Translations under genes and position numbers: made by a program
Part shown: positions 1 to 6,828 of the stretch, piece by piece
How positions within the stretch are numbered: the first letter of the stretch is position 1
Layout of the letters: each line of letters begins with the position of its first letter
DNA from: Aurantimonadaceae bacterium
Lineage (GTDB): Bacteria; Pseudomonadota; Alphaproteobacteria; Rhizobiales; Rhizobiaceae
Reading direction: 5' to 3'
DNA: 9,043 nucleotides
Assembly: GCA_003232595.1 (NCBI GenBank)
Contig: QIIJ01000190.1
Span: forward strand, 1 to 9,043
The notes under the pieces: generated by a model
Databases searched by the model: none
Told to the model about the DNA's origin: nothing
Seen by the model: only the letters and a program-made list of their open reading frames with translations

Positions 1-32
1 TTGAAAGTGTCTTTTGGATCAGCTTCTTGCAT
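1..32 (-). CDS. Possible 5' end of a further leftward gene, cut by the left edge
   Basis: Reading leftward, an ATG at 32-30 opens about ten codons (MQEADPKDTF) that stay open to the window edge. An AGGG lies only a few bases before it, which is close for a ribosome binding site. It would be the next gene after the glycosyltransferase on the same strand, about 108 bases after that gene's stop. The open stretch is far too short to identify or to separate from chance. The bases between 33 and 140 show no convincing terminator or promoter. Confidence 0.2.
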   Translation of the reverse strand, partial: MQEADPKDTF

Positions 33-140
33 ATCCCTGCATCCGTCAATTTTTCCCTTGCGGAACAGATTAAGTCAAATGCACTAAGAAACCTTTGATA
101 AGTATGAAAATATATTATGTCTGAGAGATTTGTGATTTTC

Positions 141-1289
141 TTAGCTCTGGAGGCTTTCACGATAGGCATTGGCGACCGCAGCAGCCATTGCCGATGTGGA
201 AAACCGCCCGCGAATACTTTCAGCCAGCAAGTTTGCATTTTCTTGGGAATTCGGGTTTTTGAGGCGTTCTGCCATGGCGCCGGCAAGTGCAATTGCGCTG
301 CCTGGCTTCACCAGGGCGCTGGCATTGCCGCCAAAAATTTCAGGAATGCCGCCCACATTAGTGGTGATCAGCGGTTTGGCGGCGGCAATGGTTTCAAGCA
401 CAATATAGGGCAGGGACTCGGCGCGTGAAGGCACCACAACAATATTCGCTTTGGCAAAAGCTGCGCGTGCCGGCATCGGATCAAGAAAAACCACCCGGTC
501 ATCCAGCTCCATTCGAGTGACCGTTTGTCTGTAGCGCTCAATGTCTGGTCCGTCCCCGACCATCAGTGCCGAGATTTTACGCCCCAGCAGTTCCTCAACT
601 ATGGGAATTGCCGCAATAAACACATCCGGGCCCTTGAGATCCCGCATCATGCCGATAAACAGAAAATCCACCGCATCATCATTGCTGGCAACGGGTTCGA
701 ATTCTTCGTCCTTCAACCCGTTGAATACAATATTATAGGGGCAGCCAGGTCGGCCGACTTTTTCAAAGTAGCCGCGTTTTTCATAATTACTGACAAAGAT
801 AAGACGGTCGGTTGACCGCTCCAGAAATCGCTCAAGGACAAAATAGACCCGCCCCCGCAGGGTGGCTGCATCAAAATGAATGCTGCCGCCATGGGGGCAG
901 TATAATCGTGCAACTCTGGAACCCGCCATTCGCAACAATGTGCCGATCATACGGGCATAGGCACCACCCTTGGCCCCGTGCGAATGAAGAATTTCCGGAT
1001 TTAGCTGCTTTATTTCATTATAGGAGCGCCAAAGGGTCACGATATCGGATGGCCCAATACGCCGGTTCATCGGAATGCGGTGCAAACCAAGAGCGAGGTT
1101 GGGTTTGATCGCATCGAACAGGGCTTCTTCGAATTCACCACCGGTATTGGAATCGCATAAAATCCCTACATGATGGCCTTCAGCAACCTGAACCTCTATC
1201 AGATCGCGCACATGGCGAAAAATGCCACCAACGGGAGATCGGAAGCAATGTACAATTCGAAGTTGCTGCTGTTCAGGCAAGGGCTCCAC
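141..1289 (-). CDS. GT4-family glycosyltransferase (exopolysaccharide synthesis)
   Basis: A retaining GT-B glycosyltransferase of 382 residues, probably cytosolic or membrane-associated, adding a sugar from a nucleotide donor to a lipid-linked polysaccharide intermediate. The N-terminal acceptor domain starts with a beta strand and a glycine loop (RIVHCF, then G21-G22 in SPVGGIFRHV). The C-terminal donor domain has FIGMMRDLKG (209-220, with R216 and K219 at the usual phosphate-contacting places), VGDGPD (244-249) and the GT4 E-x7-E signature E291-SLPYIVL-E299 followed by NVGGIPEI. Length is normal for the family. The start is a GTG at 1289; the only upstream in-frame codons before a TAA are non-ATG, and no strong Shine-Dalgarno is seen. 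It lies 22 bases after the stop of the Wza-like lipoprotein gene on the same strand, so the two are probably co-transcribed. Sugar specificity cannot be read from the sequence. Confidence 0.9.
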   Translation of the reverse strand: MEPLPEQQQLRIVHCFRSPVGGIFRHVRDLIEVQVAEGHHVGILCDSNTGGEFEEALFDAIKPNLALGLHRIPMNRRIGPSDIVTLWRSYNEIKQLNPEILHSHGAKGGAYARMIGTLLRMAGSRVARLYCPHGGSIHFDAATLRGRVYFVLERFLERSTDRLIFVSNYEKRGYFEKVGRPGCPYNIVFNGLKDEEFEPVASNDDAVDFLFIGMMRDLKGPDVFIAAIPIVEELLGRKISALMVGDGPDIERYRQTVTRMELDDRVVFLDPMPARAAFAKANIVVVPSRAESLPYIVLETIAAAKPLITTNVGGIPEIFGGNASALVKPGSAIALAGAMAERLKNPNSQENANLLAESIRGRFSTSAMAAAVANAYRESLQS

Positions 1290-1311
1290 CAGATCGGCGT
1301 TCAGTTATTGT

Positions 1312-1884
1312 CTAAAGCAGGCGCTCTTTGACAAAAATTGTGTCGCCGGGCATGATCGGGTCGGTGATAGGAACACGCCCCGTGACAATTTTACCGTTGA
1401 TTTGGCGTGTGATATCGACGTCATCCTGTCGGGCTCGTGCCGAAAAACCACCGGCAATGGCAATGGCGTTTTGTGCAGTCATGCCGGGTACATATGTATA
1501 TTGCCCTGAAGCGCCAACCTCACCCATGATAAAAAACGGCCGATAGCGGTCAACTTCAACCGATACATCCGGGTTGCGAATATAGCCCTTGGTCAGTTTG
1601 TTGGCGATACGGGCCTCAAGCTGTTTAATCGTACTGCCACGGGCGGCAATGGAACCAACCAGTGGAAAGGCAACATAGCCGGCCTTGTCAACAAGGTAAG
1701 TGTTGGTAAGCCCGGTCTGTTCAAAAACAGTAATCCGCAGTCGGTCGCCTGAATCCAGCATATAGGGCTGGTTTAAAACCGCATGAAATGCCGGGTCTGC
1801 CGGTCGGTAACTGGCGCACCCGCCAATAGCGGAAGTTAACAGGATTGCAGCAACACCTCGAAGAATTTCCCTGCGCTTCACCAT
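1312..1884 (-). CDS. Short Wza/HfsD/UppC-type polysaccharide export lipoprotein
   Basis: A 190-residue polysaccharide export protein, expected to form the outer-membrane or periplasmic channel through which the polymer leaves. The N-terminus has basic residues (KRRE), a hydrophobic stretch and an IGGC lipobox, so lipidation at C23 is likely. A Poly_export domain follows (about 38-115; LDSGDRLRITVFEQ, GYVAFPLVGSI, YIRNPDVSVEV), then one SLBB-like segment (about 118-168; FFIMGEVGASGQYTYVPGMT) and PGDTIFV at the end. It lacks the second SLBB copies and C-terminal barrel helix of E. coli Wza, like the short alphaproteobacterial versions. I chose the ATG at 1884 because it puts the signal peptide at the N-terminus; a TTG at 1932 and an ATG at 1902 would add residues ahead of KRR. 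The KRREILR motif also resembles a twin-arginine signal. It is transcribed divergently from the GumC-like gene and is probably co-transcribed with the glycosyltransferase. Confidence 0.88.
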   Translation of the reverse strand: MVKRREILRGVAAILLTSAIGGCASYRPADPAFHAVLNQPYMLDSGDRLRITVFEQTGLTNTYLVDKAGYVAFPLVGSIAARGSTIKQLEARIANKLTKGYIRNPDVSVEVDRYRPFFIMGEVGASGQYTYVPGMTAQNAIAIAGGFSARARQDDVDITRQINGKIVTGRVPITDPIMPGDTIFVKERLL

Positions 1885-1955
1885 TATTATCAGTCCCAAC
1901 ATTACCCACAGGCCACCACAGGCCAAACTCAACTATTCACGCCGAAATTTCCCCT

Positions 1956-1977
1956 ATTATAGTTAATTTGTTGTAAA
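1956..1977 (-). promoter_or_regulatory. Possible second leftward promoter with CtrA-like box
   Basis: On the minus strand a perfect TATAAT (1961-1956) is preceded at 16 bases by a poor -35 (TTCAAA, 1983-1978). The spacer contains TTTA-N7-TTAA (1977-1963), one mismatch from a CtrA full box. If used, it would serve the export lipoprotein gene starting at 1884. The region is AT-rich, so chance matches are expected. Confidence 0.25.
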
Positions 1978-2013
1978 TTTGAATAATATAGCAGCTACCA
2001 AAATTAATTGTTT

Positions 2014-2042
2014 GTTATACTTTGTTAACTATACATTAACAA
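2014..2042 (-). promoter_or_regulatory. Candidate sigma70-like promoter for the export lipoprotein/glycosyltransferase pair
   Basis: On the minus strand TTGTTA (2042-2037), a 17-base spacer and TATAAC (2019-2014) form a promoter with a good -10. The perfect CtrA full box at 2025-2040 covers most of the -35 and spacer, the usual position for CtrA control. Transcription would begin about 120 bases before the ATG at 1884. On the plus strand a weaker pair, TTGTTT (2008-2013) and TATACA (2030-2035) with 16 bases between, could serve the GumC-like gene. Confidence 0.4.
2025..2040. promoter_or_regulatory. CtrA full-site box TTAA-N7-TTAAC
   Basis: TTAA (2025-2028), seven bases, TTAAC (2036-2040) is an exact match to the full recognition sequence of the alphaproteobacterial cell-cycle regulator CtrA. 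It lies inside a longer perfect inverted repeat, TTTGTTAA/TTAACAAA with a 7-base centre (2021-2043), so it reads as a box on both strands. It sits between the divergent export lipoprotein and GumC-like genes and overlaps a candidate leftward promoter. The match is seen directly; binding is inferred. Confidence 0.55.
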
Positions 2043-2064
2043 ATCACGTCAATACCCCGTGAAT

Positions 2065-2095
2065 TTAACCATATTAACCCGATGGTTACCTTAAC
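2065..2095. promoter_or_regulatory. Cluster of CtrA half-sites, inverted TAACCAT repeat
   Basis: TTAACCAT (2065-2072) matches the CtrA half-site consensus exactly. TAACCAT (2066-2072) and ATGGTTA (2082-2088) are perfect inverted copies with nine bases between. Two more TTAAC copies start at 2074 and 2091. The cluster lies 45-75 bases before the ATG of the GumC-like gene, between that gene and the full box. The grouping is denser than I would expect from AT-richness alone, but I have not tested it statistically. Confidence 0.4.
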
Positions 2096-2139
2096 AGACC
2101 ATTATTGGTGCAACTTTCTGAAGCAGGGTGTGCACGAGT

Positions 2140-4218
2140 ATGTCTCACGAGCTGGAACGCGACATTGACATTGATATTGGCGGTTTGTTTTCAGCCCTTT
2201 GGCGCAAACGCACGCTGCTGCTCGGGGTCGGGCTGGTATCGGGCCTCTTGGCCTTCGTCATTTTACAATTTGTGTCGCCACAATATCGTTCTGAAACAAA
2301 AATTGAAATTCAAAGCCGCGACAGTGATTTTGGCAATAACAATCGCAGCAATAGCGAGCAGCAGCGCGCCCTGCTTGATCAGGAGGGCATTGGCAGCCAG
2401 GTTCAGATCATTACGTCGCGCGATGTCGCCCGCTCTGTGATTAAAGACCTGGGTCTTGCCAGGGAAAAAGAATTTGACGCAGCCCAGTCCCTGTCACTGC
2501 TCGACGAAATTCTGGTTATGGTTGGAATGAAAACCAATCCGGTTGATATTGATACGGTGGAACGGGCACTTAAGGCATATTATGAAAAGCTGAGCGTCAC
2601 CAATGTTGCCCGCACGCGGGTAATTTCCATCGTGTTTTCTTCGGTAAATCCGAAACTCGCACAGAAAATCCCTGAAGCCATTGCCAATGAATATTTGCGC
2701 ATTCAGGTCGCGGCAAAACAATCTCTAAGTGAAGAGGAAGCAAAGGCGCTTAAGCCGCAAATTGAAGCGTTACGTATCGCCGTGCGCAATGCGGAGGCGG
2801 AGGTTGCAACCTATCGCGCCACATCGGATATTCTGATCGGCCGCAACAATAGATCGCTTGCAACCCAGCAACTGACAGAAATGTCGACAGAATTATCACG
2901 GGTCCGCTCCCAGCGTGCGAATGCCGAGGCAAAGGTTGCTGCGGTGGAGCGAACATTGGACGACGGATCGCCGGTTGATTCGATCTCGGACGTTCTAACC
3001 GCACCACTGATCCAGCGGCTGCGCGAACGTCAGGTGACATTACGAGCCCAGATTGCCGAATTGTCCGCCACTCTTTTGTCCGCTCACCCTCGCATCAAGT
3101 CGCTTAATTCACAGTTGTCCAACCTTGACCAGCAAATCCGTAAAGAGGCCGGTAAAATTTTGCGCAGCATGAGAAATGATGCGCGCATTGCCCGCTCGCG
3201 GGAAAAATCGCTGAGAGCCAGCCTCAACGAACTAAAGGCCGAGTCTGCCAGGGTCGGTGAAGACCAGGTTGAATTGCGCGGCCTGGAACGCGAGGCAAAA
3301 GCCCAGAGAGAATTGCTGAACGCCTACCTAAAGCGCTACAATGAAGCAGCATCGAAGCAGAAGCAGAACTTCCTTGCGGCTGATGCCCGCATCTTTTCAC
3401 GCGCATCCCTGCCGTTGGAGCCTTATTTTCCAAAAACCGTGCCAATTGTGATTTCTGCCTTCTTTGGCTCTGTCCTTCTTGCTTCCATGTTTATCCTGGC
3501 CGGTTTTTTGACAATGGCCCGACCGGCGCGAAACGATGTTTATGCTGCCGATAATGCGGGCTTGTATGCCAATGGCAACCAGATTGATACGGCCCTGACC
3601 GATGGTGAACTATCGCAGGATACAGCGTATTCTGATGGTGGTGTAGCTGTTGCAGCAGAAACCATCGCAGCTCTTGGCAAAGCTCGCATCACTCTGATTT
3701 CACCGGAAGGAGAGGTGGGTTCTGAAGGCTCTGTATTGCTCGCCCGGTTTTTAGCGACTACAGGATCAAGCGTGATTGTAGTCGACATGACCGGGGCAGG
3801 GGCCTCAAGCCAGGCGATGATTGGGCCGCAACTGGTACTGGGCATCAAAGACCTTCTTGCAAATGAAGCGTCCTTCGGTGATGTGATCCATTCAGACCGC
3901 AGTTCAAGAGCTCACATTATTCCGACAGGTGGCGCAAGTGCTGAAAAGGCCGCTCAGGCCGGTGACCGGCTGTTTATGGTTTTCGATGCGCTTGAGGAAA
4001 CCTACGATTTTGTCATTATCGATTGTGGCGCGGTCGATGTTTCGGGTATTGCACGGGTATCCAACCCTGCCACTGTCAATATCATCAACGCCATTGATGA
4101 AAATAATCCGGTGGTTCAGCAGGCGTCAGACATGCTTGTTCGGGCCGGTTTCAGAAACCCGATTATCATCCACCCAAGCCCGCAGGAGCGCCAGCTCATG
4201 GGAACAGTTGCAGCTTGA
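2140..4218 (+). CDS. GumC/ExoP/Wzc-like chain-length and export protein with degenerate BY-kinase domain
   Basis: Inner-membrane polysaccharide co-polymerase of 692 residues that should couple polymer length to the outer-membrane exporter. Order: Wzz domain with first membrane helix (about 25-45), a long periplasmic region rich in coiled coil (about 170-410), a GNVR-type segment leading to a proline-rich PLEPYFPKTVP and second membrane helix (about 434-458), a linker, then a MinD/BY-kinase-like domain (about 515-690). That last domain has lost its catalytic features. The Walker A position reads GSEGSV, with Ser531 where Lys is required. Walker A' reads VVDMT (D549 kept, second Asp lost). Walker B reads VIIDCG (D628). 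There is no C-terminal tyrosine cluster. The ATG at 2140 is preferred; a GTG four codons upstream (2128) is possible, with AGGG nearby. It is divergent from the exporter gene and its stop abuts that of the acyltransferase. It combines what Caulobacter divides between HfsA and HfsB. Confidence 0.88.
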   Translation: MSHELERDIDIDIGGLFSALWRKRTLLLGVGLVSGLLAFVILQFVSPQYRSETKIEIQSRDSDFGNNNRSNSEQQRALLDQEGIGSQVQIITSRDVARSVIKDLGLAREKEFDAAQSLSLLDEILVMVGMKTNPVDIDTVERALKAYYEKLSVTNVARTRVISIVFSSVNPKLAQKIPEAIANEYLRIQVAAKQSLSEEEAKALKPQIEALRIAVRNAEAEVATYRATSDILIGRNNRSLATQQLTEMSTELSRVRSQRANAEAKVAAVERTLDDGSPVDSISDVLTAPLIQRLRERQVTLRAQIAELSATLLSAHPRIKSLNSQLSNLDQQIRKEAGKILRSMRNDARIARSREKSLRASLNELKAESARVGEDQVELRGLEREAKAQRELLNAYLKRYNEAASKQKQNFLAADARIFSRASLPLEPYFPKTVPIVISAFFGSVLLASMFILAGFLTMARPARNDVYAADNAGLYANGNQIDTALTDGELSQDTAYSDGGVAVAAETIAALGKARITLISPEGEVGSEGSVLLARFLATTGSSVIVVDMTGAGASSQAMIGPQLVLGIKDLLANEASFGDVIHSDRSSRAHIIPTGGASAEKAAQAGDRLFMVFDALEETYDFVIIDCGAVDVSGIARVSNPATVNIINAIDENNPVVQQASDMLVRAGFRNPIIIHPSPQERQLMGTVAA

Positions 4219-5463
4219 CTATTTCAGGCTGGCGCGAACCTTTTTTGCAAACTGCCACATTTGGGGATTTTGCTTGATCAGTCGTTTTAATGTTACTTTG
4301 CTGCGGTCATAAATTGTCAGCGCAATGGCCTTTCTGCTAACCGGAATGAAGCATTCAAACATTGGCACAACCTCATTGCACCAGGAAGATTTATAGCGCT
4401 CCTCACCGCGGCCAAGATCAAACGAGGAATAGCCTTTTTTTGTGCAATCCTCGATCACCAGATGCAACAACAGGTCGCCCGGGCTGGTATGGGTCAGTTC
4501 GTCCATTGAAATGGAGGTAAAACAGCCTGAAAATCGGCCCTTGTGGCCACCACCGGCAAATGTTGCCCTGATTTTTCCGTCAACTTCAAGGCCGTATATA
4601 ACCAGTGATGGTTCACTGCTGTTCAGTGACGACTGAGCCATGTTGGAAAAAAATGTAGCGATACCATCTTCTTCAAACACATTGACAACGCCCATTTTTG
4701 AAAGTCGCACTTTGATTTGCTGCAGCGAAGCATCAAGCAGTCTGCCTATTTCGTCCGGTGTATCGGCACAAATCAGTTTTGGTCCGCCAAACGGTTCCAG
4801 CGCGCGCAACTGCCAGCGGTATTTTTTGCGTTTTTTCTTGGCATTGTGGGCTGCAAGCACATCATCAAAAGAAGGTCCCAGTTGCATTGAAAATGCATGA
4901 TTGGGAGAGGCAATTCTGGCCAGGAAATTGAGCGGATTGTTGTGGCCCTGCCAGCTCATTGGCTGGCAGCACAATTCAAATGCATCAATATTGCGGGTAA
5001 CTTTTACGATGTGATCAAAAATTGAACGCATATCGTCCAGTCGCACATTGGTCAGAAAATCAGGCTGGTATATGCCCATGTTGAAATTTGAATGGCTGCC
5101 ACCCATCCAGCTCACCACGCAAAACGGCCCACGACAGAAACTGGCAAATGGAAACAGAAACAACGGTTTGTCTTTCAACCAGCCAATCACGATATGGGGT
5201 TCGGCATCCTGCGCCTTGCCGGCCGTATTGATCCAGTTGGAAATCCAGTCAAAGCGCTGGTACACCGAGCATATGCCCGATTGCTCAAATTCCCGCCAGA
5301 TCGTTTCGATTTCTGCGAGGTTATGATGAACGCTGATCGAAATCCGACCGGCAACGGCAGTGGGAACGCTGTCGGCAATATCACCTGACCGGTCATCGCC
5401 CGGAACAAGTGGAGGTGCAGCCACTTTTGCGCGCTGCGTTGATATTATTGCAGTATCGTTCAT
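4219..5463 (-). CDS. CelD/BcsL-type GNAT acyltransferase (HfsK-like)
   Basis: A 414-residue protein of the double-GNAT family (Acetyltransf_6, also called CelD/BcsL or FemAB-like), predicted to move an acyl group to an amino sugar of the polysaccharide. No signal peptide or membrane helix is visible, so it should be cytoplasmic. Residues 1-40 look disordered. An N-terminal GNAT-like half follows (about 41-195), then a basic stretch KKKRKKYRW (209-217) opening the second half. That half carries the most family-typical part, SPGDLLLHLVIEDCTKKGYSSFDLG (about 327-351) followed by Y357-K358 and W361. The ATG at 5463 has only a weak GGGGA upstream. It is divergent from a polysaccharide deacetylase with 110 bases between them and converges on the GumC-like gene with no spacing. 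In Caulobacter a protein of this type, HfsK, modifies holdfast; orthology here is inferred from family and neighbours only. Confidence 0.85.
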   Translation of the reverse strand: MNDTAIISTQRAKVAAPPLVPGDDRSGDIADSVPTAVAGRISISVHHNLAEIETIWREFEQSGICSVYQRFDWISNWINTAGKAQDAEPHIVIGWLKDKPLFLFPFASFCRGPFCVVSWMGGSHSNFNMGIYQPDFLTNVRLDDMRSIFDHIVKVTRNIDAFELCCQPMSWQGHNNPLNFLARIASPNHAFSMQLGPSFDDVLAAHNAKKKRKKYRWQLRALEPFGGPKLICADTPDEIGRLLDASLQQIKVRLSKMGVVNVFEEDGIATFFSNMAQSSLNSSEPSLVIYGLEVDGKIRATFAGGGHKGRFSGCFTSISMDELTHTSPGDLLLHLVIEDCTKKGYSSFDLGRGEERYKSSWCNEVVPMFECFIPVSRKAIALTIYDRSKVTLKRLIKQNPQMWQFAKKVRASLK

Positions 5464-5548
5464 TAATTACCGTCCCCGTTTGTGTGCAAGTTATCAAATA
5501 AATCTAAAGGAACAGTGGCTATTGTTGATTACAAATTGGATGTAGCGG

Positions 5549-5563
5549 CTAACCTGTTGTTAA
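5549..5563. promoter_or_regulatory. Near-match CtrA box CTAA-N7-TTAA before the deacetylase
   Basis: CTAA (5549-5552), seven bases, TTAA (5560-5563) differs from the CtrA full box by one base and keeps the exact spacing. It ends 10 bases before the deacetylase ATG, inside the 110-base divergent region shared with the acyltransferase (5464-5573). I could not assign convincing -35/-10 elements to either gene in that region. Confidence 0.3.
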
Positions 5564-5573
5564 GTATAAACAC

Positions 5574-6629
5574 ATGACCCTTCGAAATACCGCGTTTAAA
5601 ACCGCGCTGAATATATTGTCGATCAGCAAATTGCCCTCGTTGCTTGCGGGTTATGGAGGCGGTGTTGGCGCAATTTTAATGCTGCATCATGTGCGTGACA
5701 AACCTGCAGGCAGGTTTGCGCCCAATTCCCATCTGACGATAGGGCCGCAATTCCTTGAAGACACGCTGAAAATGCTGCGTCAGCGAAATATCGATATTGT
5801 TGATCTGGACCAGGCAGCACGGCGGTTGGCCGACAAACCAACTGACCGGCAATTTGTTGTCATAACCTTCGATGATGGCTATCGGAACAATGCCGAGATT
5901 GCCGCTCCTGTTTTACGCAAATATGAGGCACCATATACTATATTTGTTGCAACCGGCCTGATCGAGGGTACCGCCGATTTGTGGTGGGATGCGCTTGAGG
6001 CCATTATCCGCAGCCAACCAGTATTGCGGGTGAAGATCGACGGGCAAGAGAAGAGTTTTGCCAGCGAAACCGTATCCGGGAAAACCCAGACTTATAACCA
6101 TCTGTTGCACTATCTTACAACAAGAGTCAGTGAGGAAGAACAGAGTTGCTGGATCAGGGAACTGGCGCGGCTTTATGGTTACGATCTGGAGCGGGAACGT
6201 CATCGGGATATGATGAACTGGCAGGAAATTCGTGCGCTGGCTAAAGACCCGCTCTGCACGATTGGCGCCCATACAATCCACCATTATGCACTTGCTCGCC
6301 TCTCGGAAAACGACGCGCGAATTGAGATCGACGAGGGTGCTCGCATTATCGAAACCGAACTTGGCAGCTTGCCGCGCCACTTTGCTTATCCCTATGGATA
6401 TTCGGCCGCGGCAGGACCGCGTGAATTCGAAATCGCCCGGAAATTGAGTTTCGCAAGTGCAGTTACCACCAGACCCGGCGTGCTTTATCCCGCCCATGCA
6501 AATCACCTGACTGCCCTGCCAAGAATATCCCTTAACGGGAATTTCCAGGCCAACCACTACACCAGGACGCTGCTATCAGGCATTCCAACTCTTCTGGCGA
6601 ACCGAATGCGCCGGATCAATGTTGATTAG
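5574..6629 (+). CDS. NodB-type polysaccharide deacetylase (HfsH-like)
   Basis: A carbohydrate esterase family 4 enzyme of 351 residues that should remove N-acetyl groups from amino sugars of the polysaccharide or its lipid-linked precursor. Motif 1 is TFDDGY with catalytic-base D100 and metal-binding D101. Motif 2 is HTIHH with metal-binding H233 and H237. Motif 3 is FAYPYG (270-275), and a later LPRI (315-318) fits the fifth motif. All catalytic residues expected for an active enzyme are present. An insertion of about 100 residues lies between motifs 1 and 2 and includes WWDALEAI. No clear signal peptide is seen, suggesting action in the cytoplasm. The ATG at 5574 has only a poor ribosome binding site, but the N-terminal LMLHHV block (35-40) is family-typical and supports it. 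The last 14 bases overlap the convergent DUF2842 gene. The divergent acyltransferase suggests paired tuning of amino-sugar acylation. Confidence 0.9.
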   Translation: MTLRNTAFKTALNILSISKLPSLLAGYGGGVGAILMLHHVRDKPAGRFAPNSHLTIGPQFLEDTLKMLRQRNIDIVDLDQAARRLADKPTDRQFVVITFDDGYRNNAEIAAPVLRKYEAPYTIFVATGLIEGTADLWWDALEAIIRSQPVLRVKIDGQEKSFASETVSGKTQTYNHLLHYLTTRVSEEEQSCWIRELARLYGYDLERERHRDMMNWQEIRALAKDPLCTIGAHTIHHYALARLSENDARIEIDEGARIIETELGSLPRHFAYPYGYSAAAGPREFEIARKLSFASAVTTRPGVLYPAHANHLTALPRISLNGNFQANHYTRTLLSGIPTLLANRMRRINVD

Positions 6630-6828
6630 GCACTTTGTGCATCCACTTGATGATGAACATGGCCGGTACAATCCAGAACATGCCTGTTACGCCAAAATAG
6701 ATTAAATGTACCAGTCCCCCGGCATCTCCAAGCTGCGCAGTGGCAATGGCTGTTGCAATCAGCGCATAAAGAATTGCAAGGATCAGGATCAGCAGGGAGC
6801 CGATCAGTTTTTTCAGCCGGAGGGGCAT
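6616..6828 (-). CDS. DUF2842 small membrane protein
   Basis: A 70-residue protein with two predicted membrane helices (about 9-31 and 41-62), separated by a short loop, and a basic start MPLRLKKLIG. It matches my knowledge of the DUF2842 family, small alphaproteobacterial inner-membrane proteins often found beside ctaA (COX15); the function is not known. I chose the ATG at 6828 because the family begins just before the LRKLIG-like block; the frame stays open upstream to 6933 but those residues do not look like the family. The ribosome binding site is weak. It is divergent from ctaA (153 bases between starts) and overlaps the 3' end of the deacetylase gene by 14 bases tail to tail. Confidence 0.8.
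   Translation of the reverse strand: MPLRLKKLIGSLLILILAILYALIATAIATAQLGDAGGLVHLIYFGVTGMFWIVPAMFIIKWMHKVPNQH

Noticed and set aside
33..140. Terminator after the glycosyltransferase gene
   Set aside because: The stretch is AT-rich but has no stem of useful strength followed by a T run on either strand.
3540..3848. A 102-residue minus-strand frame within the GumC-like gene
   Set aside because: A shadow of the linker and pseudokinase region; no motif and no ribosome binding site.
5913..6557. A 214-residue minus-strand open frame inside the deacetylase gene
   Set aside because: It lies fully antisense to a clear CE4 deacetylase with intact motifs, has no recognisable domain, and its composition is what a reverse-strand shadow gives.
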